Assembly (NCBI GenBank): GCA_009829735.1
Contig: CM020619.1
Location: 10,282,375 to 10,346,374 of the forward strand
From: Pyropia yezoensis
Lineage: Eukaryota; Rhodophyta; Bangiophyceae; Bangiales; Bangiaceae
Direction: 5' to 3'
Length of the DNA: 64,000 bases
A program made the position numbers and the translations under genes. Below are positions 21,954-31,615 of this stretch, piece by piece. Within the stretch, counting starts at the first letter, position 1. Every line of letters begins with the position of its first letter. The notes under the pieces are model-generated. The model searched no databases, was not told where the DNA came from, and worked only from the letters and a program-made list of their open reading frames with translations.

Positions 21954-23435
21954 TCACCCCTGCAGCGTCGCCGGCAGCGCGGCCACGTCGTAGAGGGTAA
22001 AGTAGCGGTGGTAGGGCGCCCGCGCCATCGGCACCACCCCCCGCAGGGCGGCGGGCCACAAAAAGGGGGCCCCCGCCGCCGCGGCCGTCGCCGGGTCCAC
22101 GTACGCCCACCGGCCGGGGGTGGCGGGGCGGAGCGCCACGCCCGCCCCCGCCACCCGCGGCCACTGCCCGACCGCAACGTACCGGGTGGCGGCGGCGCGG
22201 AGGCGGGAGAGGGTGGCGGCGGTGGCCGCCTCCCAGGCGGGGCCCTGCGTGGGGGGCGGGGGGGCGGGGGTGCCGCTGCCCGTGGTGGTGCTGCTGCTGT
22301 TGGTCGTGGGGCTGGTGGGGGTGGCGGCGGTGGCGGTGGTTGGCCACAAGAGGGCAAGGTCCACGCCGCGGGGGGGGGGGAGCAGCGACGCCGCGCCAAC
22401 CACCGCACCTTCGACCGCCGCCGCAATGGCCACGGCCGTGCGGGGAGGGGACTGCCCACCGGTGGCGTTGGCAGCGGCGGCGGCGGCGGCAGCGGCGGCG
22501 GCGGCGGCGGCGGCGGCGGCAGCGTCCCCGCCGGCAGCGTCGCCGTCGCCGTCGGCAATGGTGTAGACAAAGTGGGGCACGTCAAACTGGAGACGCGCCG
22601 CGAGCGCCTCGGTAAACGCCACGTGGTCGGCGGCGGGGGCGGCGAGGAGGGAGGTGAAGCGGAAGAGCCGCACCAGCCGCGCCGTCACGGCGGTGAGGCG
22701 CGTCCCGTTGGTCGCCCCCGCCCCGCCGGCGCCCAGCAGCAGCGCCCCGCCGTCGGCGGCGGTGGCACCCGTGTAGGGCGCGTGCGGGTGGGGGGTCGCG
22801 TGCACCTCGGGGGCATTGTGCCGCCGCTTGCGGGGCAGCGTGCCGCCACTGCCGCTGCCACTGCCACTGCCGCTGCCGCTGCCGCTGCCGCTGCCGCTGC
22901 CACTGCCGCTGCCGCTGCTGCTGCCACTGCCGCTGCCGCTGCCGCTGCCACTGCTGCCAACGATACCGCTAGCGCTGCCGCTGCCGCTACCACCCGGCCG
23001 AGAGACCACCGGGGTGGTTGCCACGGCTGCCGCTGCCACTCCCGCGGCGCCCCCCCCCCCCCCCTCCCAGCGCCCGCGGGATGGCCCCCCCCCCCCCCCC
23101 CGCGGGCGGCGGCGGCGGCGCCCACCGCGGCGCCCCCCCCGCCTCCTCCTCCTCCTCCTCTGCCGCGCCCCCCCCGAGCCGCGGCCGCCCGTCGTGGCGG
23201 CCGCCCCCACCGCCGCCGCCGCCGCCGTCGGGGCGGCGGCCGGCACCCCCCCCCACCCCCCCCCAGGCGGCCTGCCAGCGGCGCCACCGCCGCGGTCACG
23301 CCACGGCCCACCACCGCCGCCGCGTCGGCGGCGCGGGCGACCGCCGCGGGGGCGGCCAGCGGGCGGCCCGGCGCCCCCCCCGCGACGGCCAGGGGCGTCC
23401 CCCCCCCGCGGGCCCAGGCGGCAAAGCGGCTCGCC

Positions 23436-23473
<38 letters not shown>

Positions 23474-23911
23474 CCCCCCACCGCCGCCGCCGCCACCCCC
23501 GCCCCCACCCGCCCCCGCCGCCGCGCCCGTCGACAGCACCACCACCCGCAGGGCGAGCGCGGCGGCCAGTGCGAGCGGCAGGGCCAGCGACCGGGACGAG
23601 GCGGCGGCCGCCGCCGCCGCCCCCGCCGCCGCCGCCCGAGACCGCTTCCGCCCCCGCCCCGACCGGCTGCTGTGGCCGGCCGGGCGGCGGCCCGCCGCCG
23701 CGGCGGCCGCTGCGCCGGCGGTGGCGGTAGCGGGGGGGGCAAGGCAGAGCAGCGTGGGCGCGCCGCCGCCGCCGCCGCCCCTACCACCGTCCATGGCGTC
23801 GGCCGCCGCGGTGGGGGCGCCGGCACGTGCAGGCGGTGACGCCGCCGCCGTCCCACCGACGGGCACGCCCGTTGCGGCGGCCGCCTCCCGCTGCTGCCGC
23901 CCCGACGGCGG

Positions 23912-23942
<31 letters not shown>

Positions 23943-24037
23943 GTCCGCGACGAGGACCGCGACGGGGTCCGCCGCGCACACGCACACGCGGCCGCCGCGG
24001 GCCGCGCCGACCCGTCCTGCCGGCTGCCACGGGGCAT
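21954..24037 (-). CDS. unrecognised Ala/Gly-rich protein with Ser-Gly repeats (frame uncertain)
   Basis: Not assigned to a family. The C-terminal part (frame 23246-21954) has a (Gly-Ser)n run (about 22980-22845), basic LPRKRRHNAPEVH, and then a protein-like region with hydrophobic pattern: ARLVRLFRFTSLLAAPAADHVAF, LQFDVPHFVYTIADGDGD, YVAVGQWPRVAGAGV, GRWAYVDPATAAAAGAPF and YHRYFTLYDVAALPATL before the stop. Upstream, another frame reads from a Met at 24037 (MPRGSRQDGSARP) through Arg/Ser-rich and poly-Ala/Gly sequence and includes one hydrophobic stretch (LALPLALAAALALRVVVL, about 23590-23535). If real, that stretch is a signal anchor. The two frames meet among poly-G/C runs at about 23050-23250, so a homopolymer error may separate them. 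The start is a guess. Confidence 0.4.
22845..22990 (-). repeat. hexanucleotide GGCAGC/GGCAGT repeat coding (Gly-Ser)n
   Basis: About 20 tandem GGCAG[CT]-type units on the minus strand, read in frame as alternating Gly and Ser inside the unrecognised gene. Tandem units with few synonymous changes indicate recent slippage. Confidence 0.85.
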
Positions 24038-24107
24038 GGTGTCAGGGGGGGGGGGGGGGGTGCCGCCGGGGCGGCTTGAGAGGGATGGCGCGGGTGGGTG
24101 GGTGGGT

Positions 24108-24138
<31 letters not shown>

Positions 24139-24457
24139 CGGGGGGGGGGGCAGGCAGCAGACCGGGGCGTCGGGCGTCCTCCCAGCAGCGACGGGGCGGC
24201 GGCGTGGGGTCCCGAGGGCAAAACCCCGCAGCGACGGGCAAGGGGGGAGATGGAGGTGGGGAAGGGAAGGCAGGGGGGGAAGGGCGGGAGGGGGTGAGGG
24301 GAGGACAAGGGAGGCGACCGCCAGAGCAGGCAAGGGAGAGAGGAGGTAAGGGGGTGGGGGTGGGGGGAAGGGAGGGGGGGGGGGGGGGGAGGGGGGGGGG
24401 GAGGAGGGAGGGGATGACCCCACCCGCGCCAAGCCGACGCGACCGACGGGGAACGCG
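24038..24457. other. purine-rich low-complexity flank of the gap
   Basis: G and GGA-rich DNA with G runs (about 24101-24138 and 24374-24402). No gene is supported. Confidence 0.6.
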
Positions 24458-24957
24458 NNNNNNNNNNNNNNNNNNNNNNNNNNNNNNNNNNNNNNNNNNN
24501 NNNNNNNNNNNNNNNNNNNNNNNNNNNNNNNNNNNNNNNNNNNNNNNNNNNNNNNNNNNNNNNNNNNNNNNNNNNNNNNNNNNNNNNNNNNNNNNNNNNN
24601 NNNNNNNNNNNNNNNNNNNNNNNNNNNNNNNNNNNNNNNNNNNNNNNNNNNNNNNNNNNNNNNNNNNNNNNNNNNNNNNNNNNNNNNNNNNNNNNNNNNN
24701 NNNNNNNNNNNNNNNNNNNNNNNNNNNNNNNNNNNNNNNNNNNNNNNNNNNNNNNNNNNNNNNNNNNNNNNNNNNNNNNNNNNNNNNNNNNNNNNNNNNN
24801 NNNNNNNNNNNNNNNNNNNNNNNNNNNNNNNNNNNNNNNNNNNNNNNNNNNNNNNNNNNNNNNNNNNNNNNNNNNNNNNNNNNNNNNNNNNNNNNNNNNN
24901 NNNNNNNNNNNNNNNNNNNNNNNNNNNNNNNNNNNNNNNNNNNNNNNNNNNNNNNNN
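24458..24957. other. assembly gap, 500 N
   Basis: Exactly 500 Ns, the usual placeholder for a gap of unknown size, placed between G-rich runs. Any gene crossing it cannot be read. Confidence 0.99.
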
Positions 24958-25732
24958 GGGGGGGGGGGTAAACGCAAGGCGCTCGCTGCGGTGCCCCGCG
25001 GCGGCCGGCGGTGGGGAATGGGTGTGCCGGCCGGCCGCTGCCGCTGTGGCTACCGCCGCCCCCCGCGGCGGGCAGACGGGGCGGGCGGGCGGGCGGGCGG
25101 CGGGCGGGCGGTCTGTCACGCGGGCGGGTGGGCGGGCGGGTGGGCGGGCGGGCGGGCGGGCGGTCAAGCGGGTGGGCTGGAACGCGCACCCCCCCCCTCG
25201 CCCCAGTCGTACCTACCTACCGCGACACGCCAGCGGTGGTGGGTGTTTTTGGGCGGAGGGGGAGGGGGAAGGGCGGGGGAAAAGGGAGAGAGTGGGGGGG
25301 GGCGGGGGGGGGGGGGGTGGGACGGCCACCGACGGACCGGGGACCGTCGGCGGCCACCGTCGGGCGCGCGCCGTCGCCCCCCCCACCGGCGGCCGTTGCC
25401 CACCCCCCCCCCCTCTTTTTTTGCCCCCTTCCTGTCCTGTACCTACAGTACACCCTACACGGTGACGCGGCGGGCCGTTGGACAGCCGCCGCCGACGCCG
25501 CGGCGGCACGGGGGTCGCCGTGCGGGGGGTGGGGCGGGGGTGGCGGCGGCGGCGGCACGGGGTCTCATCGTCACGGTTGCCACCGCTCTTGTTTTTTTTT
25601 TCTTTTTTTTTTTTTTTTTTTTTTTTTTTTCTGGTCTGGTTGGGGAAGCCCGCGCGCGCCCCCACCGTCGCGCGGCGACACGGGAGCCCAGCCGGCCCCT
25701 ACGCGCCGCGCGCGTCCTTCCCGGGCACCAAC

Positions 25733-25774
<42 letters not shown>

Positions 25775-26190
25775 CTCGTCCGCGGCAGCTCCAAGCACCA
25801 CCAAAGTCCCCGCGGGGTAGTCGCGGCCGCCCCCGCCGCCGGCCGCCGCCAGCGGGCCGCCGTCCCCCCCGCCCGCCGCCGCCTCCCCCGCCGGCCGGCC
25901 CGCCAGAGGGGGCGGGCCGCGCCACGGCCGCCGTGCAGGTCAAGAGGGGGCGACGCCCATGGAAAAACCGCCCGCCCGCCCCCACACTCCCTACCGCCCT
26001 TCTCCCCACGCCCGTGCCAGCACGACCAGACCCGCGCCACCTCATCCACCCACCCCACCCCACACAGCCCAGCCGCAGCATCACACCTCTCACCCCACCC
26101 CCCCCCGTCCGCAACCGCCGTCCCCACCCACCCCCCCCCCCCCCCTCTCTCTCCCCCCAACCGTAGCGCAAGGGAAATGTCGACCGGCCC
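24958..26190. other. repeat-rich stretch without a supported gene
   Basis: It holds a (GGGC)n array (about 25080-25165), a T run (about 25591-25630) and a C run (about 25736-25771). Open frames on both strands are Pro/Arg/Gly-rich shadows of this composition. Confidence 0.5.
25080..25165 (+). repeat. GGGC tandem repeat, G-quadruplex-prone
   Basis: Two blocks of GGGC/GGGT tetranucleotides separated by TCTGTCACG. Runs of three G spaced by one base satisfy the standard G-quadruplex pattern many times over. Confidence 0.9.
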
Positions 26191-26448
26191 CTACACCGAC
26201 GACGGGGACACCTCGTCGCCCATGGCCGGCGGCGGCGGCGGCGGCGCGTCGTCGCTGCCGTCGGTGCCCACCTCCCCGGCCGCCGCGCCCGCGTCGGCGG
26301 CACCGTCGGGGAGGACCGGCTCCACGTACGGGTCAATGGCGGCCGGCTCAATGCAAACGCCCACCGGGTCAAGGACCTGGGCGAGCAAGGAGCGGGGGGA
26401 GCCGTCCCGCTTCTCCGTTGACCAGTTGAGGAAGGTGGCGAGGCCCAT
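26191..26448 (-). CDS. small hypothetical protein, 85 aa
   Basis: Starts at an ATG in good context (ccaccATGG) and reads MGLATFLNWSTEKRDG, then SLLAQVLDPVGVCIEPAAIDPYVEPVLPDG, then an acidic Ala/Asp/Pro tail. The N-terminal half has a balanced composition with hydrophobic and aromatic residues, and nearly all third positions are G or C, unlike the opposite-strand frame (26177-26542), which uses several poor codons. No family is recognised. It could be a complete small protein or the only visible exon of a larger gene. Confidence 0.4.
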   Translation of the reverse strand: MGLATFLNWSTEKRDGSPRSLLAQVLDPVGVCIEPAAIDPYVEPVLPDGAADAGAAAGEVGTDGSDDAPPPPPPAMGDEVSPSSV

Positions 26449-28517
26449 GGTGGGGGGCCGCAACGGAAAAAAAAAAAAAGGGAAGAGAACGAAGGGAGGG
26501 GGGGGGGGAGGGGGGGGGGGGTGGATGAGATGGAAAAGATAATCAAGGGTTGAGGGACGCGGAGGAAAAGGAGGGGGGGGGTGGGAGAGGAGGGGAGGAC
26601 GATGCAGACAGGCAAAAGGAACGGGGGGGAAGAAAGTCAGGTGCGGGGGGCGGGGGCGACGGCACCTGGTGCAGATGATGGCGGTCGGCAAGTCGGGTAG
26701 ATACAGTACGTCCTTTGCCTTTGAAGGGCCGCGCCTCAAGGCGTCGCGCCGGCCTCGCCCGCCGCAACCCCCTCCCCGTCACCAGAGGGCCGCCCGCCGC
26801 TCCCCGCCAGAGGGAGACTGGGGGGGGAAGGGGGGGGGCGCCCCTGTCCAACCCACAGAGCGCCCTCGTTCGACGCCAGCCACGCTCCCCGTCGCCGAAA
26901 CTTGACGCTCTATCCCTACCCTGGATAGGATACCTTCCCCTCCCTCGTCCCGCCGCCACCGCACACGGGCGGCGGCGGTGCGTGCGGGGTGCGGGCGGGG
27001 GTGGTGGGGCGGTTGAGGCGGGGGGAAGGGGGTGTGGGATGGCCCAACCACGGAGAGGGAGGCGGGGGGGCCCGCGGGCGCTCGGGTCGGACGTCAAAGG
27101 CGAACCTACACAGACCAGTCGAGTCCAGGATTCCGTCGCACATTGCAGCCCGCTGTCAGTCGTCGATGCTGATGGATGATTGGACATCACGGTCGACCAA
27201 TCGCGTGCAGTAATGCTCAAGAGTCAGCACTGACATGTCACAACTGATATCAAAAACCAATGGAAGGAGGCAATAATCCCCACAGATGTCACCGTGTATC
27301 AAAGCTGGACCCTATCTTGCAAGAGATTCCCCGCATGGATGCATTTGTCGAGCGGAAATATTCATGATTGCGCAAGCACTCGGAGGAAACACTATAGAAA
27401 GAAATGTGTCCACTACTTACGACCGTCGACACCGACGTAGCCGCCCGCCCGCAATGCGCCACTGTTTGCCTGACATTAATACGTGAACGGGGAGATTCCA
27501 GGGGGCTGCGCTCGGGATCGCGCGCCCAGTCGGCCGCCCTCGCGCACGGCCGGGGTCCACCGGAGGAGACCCCGAGCGCCTTTCGCTCGACCAGCTCCGC
27601 GTTCCTATTTAAGGCCGCACCTTCCGCGTGTCGCAAGGTGGTGTCTACAAGTCAGGCTCAGCGGTACGTGGCCCAATCAACGCGCCCCCTATACCAGCCG
27701 ACCTTGCGGGATGTTCACACGCATCGTAGCTTAGAGTGGGCGGATTAGTGTCCTCGTCGGTCGAGTCGGGCGGAGACCCCGACGCTCCGCCGGTCCCTTC
27801 CACGGGGGGGGCACACCTGTGGACCAGAAGACGGCTATGATCGGTGCCAGTTCTCCACGTTCGGGCGTGGTGTAGGCTGTACTGTACGCCACTCGACAGT
27901 TGCCATCCTGGAGCGTAGGGACGAGCCCTACATCACGATATTTGTGATCAGGCGCAACACCTGCCGTTCGACTAAAAGTGAGGGGGGTGGCGCCTGGGTC
28001 GAGTCGGGGGCCGAGCCACCGCCGTCCAGGCGGCACCCCACGCGCGTGGGCGTATGTACCCACACCCGGCCGGTGACGGTGCGGTGACGCGCTCTTTAAA
28101 GGCCTCCTCTCGTGGCAGGCCCCTACGCTCGCCTGACTTATTTCTTTGCGTTGGTCACACGGCCACGCCACCATCCCCGACGCCCTCTGCAGGGAACATA
28201 GCGTTCGACTCGTCGTACAGCGGAAACAGCGTTGCGCAGGCGCCACCGCATGGTGCTAGCATCGCTGGGAGTCCCTGTCAATCTATTCTAGCTTCTCACG
28301 GGACGCAGGACGCGCTGCAACACTACAGCTGCGAAGCTGTGCACGCAGTATCCTCCTGCTCTTCTTTCCCCGACCACCGTCGTCGACCGGCACACCACGG
28401 GAGTGAAAGCTAGTGCGCAAAGGGAGGGCACCGACGGTTGTATCTTGTCTTGCCGTCGACCGCAGCCACCGCCCACCCCTCTGTTGCCGACGTTTCATCC
28501 TCCTCACGTCAACTGTC
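26449..28517. other. intergenic region, partly lower GC
   Basis: 26460-26640 is purine-rich with A and G runs. 26700-27080 is GC-rich and 27090-28300 is clearly lower in GC with no coding bias. CTTTAAAG at 28093-28100 and CTATTTAAG at 27605-27613 are possible core promoter words. No gene is supported; the last 400 bases are the probable leader/promoter of the exchanger gene. Confidence 0.45.
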
Positions 28518-30695
28518 ATGGCCCTTGATGTGGCCCGTCAAGGTCGGCGCGGTCAGTTTCGCAGCCGCCGCCGGCGGTCTGATCCCGCCGCCATCCTTAT
28601 GTCGGCCGCCTTTATCGTCCTTGGCACCACGGCTGCGGGCGTCTGGTACTCGGCGCCGTGGTCGTCGTGGAAGGCGGGGGCGACCCTGCGCTCTGCTGGC
28701 GGCGCCGCGGAGGCGGCGGCGGCCGCGTCGGCGGCCGTGTCGGCGGCGGCCGCGGGGTGGCCCGCCGCCTCCGTTCCCGGCGCGGACCACGGGCACGGCC
28801 GGTCGCTGCTCGCGACCGCCGATGCTGCCGCCGCCGCCGCCACCCCTGCCACTAACGGCGGGCCGACGGGCGGCACGGGGACGCTGCCCGCCGTTTCCCG
28901 GGCGGGCAGCAGCTACGGCACGCTGTGCGAGCCGGCGGACAGGTTCCTCCAGCGCCCCGCCGCGCTCGCCCTGTACATCCCGGGGGTGCTCTTTACGTTT
29001 GTGGGCCTGGCGCTGGTCACGGACGAGTACTTTGTGCCGTCGCTGGAGCGCATCTGCGATGCGTTGCAGCTGACCGACGATGTGGCGGGGGCAACGTTTT
29101 CGGCGGCGGGCTCGTCGGCGCCCGAGCTGTTCACCTCCCTCCTGGCGGTGTTTGTGACAGAGGACGAGGTGGGCGTCGGCACGATCGTTGGCTCGGCCGT
29201 GTTCAACGTGCTCGTCATCATTGGGCTGTCGGCGCTGCTGTCGGGGAGGACGCTGCAGCTGGACTGGCGGCCGCTGGTGCGGGACAGCGCCTTTTACACC
29301 GTCTTTGTCATTTTTCTGCTGGTACAGGTGCTGTGGCTGACGACCGGTGAGGCCGCCTGGTGGGAGGGCCTCATCATGCTGAGCCTCTACTCTCTGTACA
29401 TTGCATTTATGGCGTTTGGCAACACGCGCTACATGCGCGCCATGGAGCGGTTCCTGCCCAAGACCAAGCAGGAGGAGCTCGCCGAGGAGCGTCGACTAAA
29501 GGGCTGTGCCGCCGCCGCCGACGGCGACGGCAATGGCGCCGCGGTGGCGGCTGCCAGCGGCGCCGCCACCCCCGCCGCCGCCGAAGACAGCGTCGACGCC
29601 GAAGCGGGCGGCGGCGTGCCGCCGCCGCCGCCGTCGCCGCCCGCTTCGCCCGGCGTGCCTGACCGGGTTGGCGGCGGGGGCGGTCCGAACGTGCTGTCCC
29701 GGCGGAGCACCTACGGCTCCACGCCGCGGGCGCTGTCCAAGGCGTCGGGGGAGCTGCGGCCGCACTTTAGTAACCGCTCTGGCGGGTCCGTCCCGCGGCC
29801 GGCGTCGGCGGCGTCGGCGGGCGACGCCGGGGGGGCGGGGGAGCTGCGCCACGCGTTTAGCTCCCGCACCTTGCGCGCACAACAGCGGGCGACGGCGGCG
29901 GCGGCAAAGGTGACGGCGGCAGAGGCGGCGACGGCGGCGGCAGCGGCGGCCGCCGCGGTGGCGGGAGCGGTGGAGGCGGGGGGGGGCCCGCCTGCCGCCG
30001 GGGCGGCCGCCGACGGCGACTCAATTGGCGCCGGCGACAGCGGGGGGGAGGAAAGGAGCGACGCCGACGCCGGCGGCGTCGCTCGCACGTTCCTGGGCGT
30101 CGCGCGGCCGACCACGAAGTCCGGCATGGTCATCTTCCCGTTGGCCTTCCCGTGGCTCCTCCTCTTTCGTTACACTATCATTGACTGTACGCGCGAGAAG
30201 TATGCGCGGTACTGGGCGGTCACCTTTGGGGTGTCGGTGGTGTGGATTGCGGGCATCTCCTACCTGATGGTCGAAGCCGCCCGCTTCTTTGGCTGCATCG
30301 TTGGCATCCCCGCCGCGGTGCTGGGCGTCACCGTCCTGGCGGCGGGCACGTCCGTCCCCGACGCGCTCGCGTCCGTGTCGGTTGCGCGGGCGGGCAAGGG
30401 GGACTTTGCGGTATCCAACGCGCTCGGCAGCAACTGCTTTGACGTGGGCATTGGGCTCGGCGCCCCCTGGTTCCTTGGCGGCCTCATCCTGGGCCGCCCA
30501 CAGATCATCCCAACGGAGCCCATCACCGCCATTGTCGTGCCCGTCATCATCCTGTTTGGGGTGCTGTCGTCGCTGCTGGGCCTCCTTTTCATTCGGAAGT
30601 GGAAGATGGGGCCGCTGGTGGGGTGGGTGCTGATCAGTGGCTACGTGGTGTTTGTGGCCTACTCCCTCATTGACGTGTACGTCATCCAGGGATGA
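28518..30695 (+). CDS. K+-dependent Na+/Ca2+ exchanger (NCKX/SLC24 family)
   Basis: Antiporter moving Ca2+ against Na+ (with K+ in animal members). From the ATG at 28518 it has 725 aa. Order: a basic start; a first hydrophobic segment (about 26-45) that may be a cleaved or uncleaved signal; an Ala-rich lumenal loop; a Cys in LCEPADRF; a first membrane block with the alpha-1 repeat (GATFSAAGSSAPELFTSLL, about residue 190); a long disordered cytoplasmic loop (about 315-530); a second block with the alpha-2 repeat (GVTVLAAGTSVPDALAS...SNALGSNCFDVGIGLG, about 600-640); and a final hydrophobic hairpin. In alpha-2 the Asp of SVPDAL, used for K+ dependence in NCKX proteins, is kept. Single exon; upstream in-frame Met at 28413 is less likely. 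The membrane it sits in cannot be told. Confidence 0.94.
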   Translation: MALDVARQGRRGQFRSRRRRSDPAAILMSAAFIVLGTTAAGVWYSAPWSSWKAGATLRSAGGAAEAAAAASAAVSAAAAGWPAASVPGADHGHGRSLLATADAAAAAATPATNGGPTGGTGTLPAVSRAGSSYGTLCEPADRFLQRPAALALYIPGVLFTFVGLALVTDEYFVPSLERICDALQLTDDVAGATFSAAGSSAPELFTSLLAVFVTEDEVGVGTIVGSAVFNVLVIIGLSALLSGRTLQLDWRPLVRDSAFYTVFVIFLLVQVLWLTTGEAAWWEGLIMLSLYSLYIAFMAFGNTRYMRAMERFLPKTKQEELAEERRLKGCAAAADGDGNGAAVAAASGAATPAAAEDSVDAEAGGGVPPPPPSPPASPGVPDRVGGGGGPNVLSRRSTYGSTPRALSKASGELRPHFSNRSGGSVPRPASAASAGDAGGAGELRHAFSSRTLRAQQRATAAAAKVTAAEAATAAAAAAAAVAGAVEAGGGPPAAGAAADGDSIGAGDSGGEERSDADAGGVARTFLGVARPTTKSGMVIFPLAFPWLLLFRYTIIDCTREKYARYWAVTFGVSVVWIAGISYLMVEAARFFGCIVGIPAAVLGVTVLAAGTSVPDALASVSVARAGKGDFAVSNALGSNCFDVGIGLGAPWFLGGLILGRPQIIPTEPITAIVVPVIILFGVLSSLLGLLFIRKWKMGPLVGWVLISGYVVFVAYSLIDVYVIQG

Positions 30696-31615
30696 GGGAG
30701 CCGTGGCCGGGCAGGCGGCGGGCACGACGGGCGCACGTGCGAGGCGGCCGCTGCGGGACGCGGGGGGCCACTGCGCGAGTGGACCCCCAGCGCCCTCCTC
30801 TCCTGTGCCCCCTCCCAATAGTGCCACACACCGCAGCGCAGCGCACCTGGCGGTGCGATGGCCCACGTGGCGGCCGGAAAGGCCGGACACCCCAGGAAGG
30901 GGGTGGGTGGACCCCGAATGACATGCCCGGCCTTGAGGCGGCTGCCCCGCTTGCGACAGCGGTGGGGCTGTGGCAACGGCCCGCCGCGAGCGGCAGGTCG
31001 CACAGCAAAAAGGGTGCGGGCACCCCTCTGGGGACGCGACGAGGATGCGGCGGGACACGCCCGGGGCATCAGAGCATGGGACGCTGCTGCGTGCACCTGC
31101 CACGCGTGGCGCCGGCATGACTCCTCCGGGCCACGCGGTGCATGCGCAAGGGAGGTCAGTGGGGTCCTGCGCCAGGAGCGGGAGGGGCGATGCATGTACT
31201 TACGCTCGTGGGGGAAGCGGGGGGGAAGTGGGGGGCAAGGGGTGACTGTGGTGGGCGCTTGTGGGGACGGGGTGGCCACCGCTCTGCGGGAATATGTGCT
31301 ACATAGGATGGAGCGGTTCGGGGAGTAGCCCCGCGGCGGCCATGGGCGCCCGTACTCTCTTTAGTATCGACGCTGTCCTTCCCCCGCCAGCAGGCGCTCC
31401 CCTCCCCAACCCTTATGTCTTCCGCTGCGCCAGCGGTAGCGCGGCCGCCGACGTCACGGCCACGAGCAGGTAGAAAAAAAGGAAAAAATACAGGCCAGCA
31501 TAGGCGCGCCCCACGGACGTGTTCCGGCGGGCCACACAGGCAGGCAAGGCCCGCCGCGGGAGGGATGGCAGCCACCCCCGGCGTATGCGTACCCACCCAC
31601 CCCCCCCCCCCAACC
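30696..31615. other. convergent intergenic region
   Basis: Lies between the exchanger (plus) and UTP14 (minus). At 31413-31540 the minus strand reads a short hydrophobic stretch (AYAGLYFFLFFYLLVAVTSAA) in the frame that overruns the end of UTP14. I treat it as unproven; otherwise nothing is seen. Confidence 0.4.

Noticed and set aside
26177-26542. 121-aa plus-strand ORF opposite the small minus-strand ORF
   Set aside because: Ser/Gly/Pro composition, AGG/TCA/CAA codons unusual for this genome, and a Lys-rich end from an A run; the minus strand looks better.
31413-31540. Minus-strand hydrophobic stretch that could be a small membrane protein
   Set aside because: It lies in the frame that runs past the true UTP14 C-terminus, has no own start nearby, and is short; kept only as a remark.
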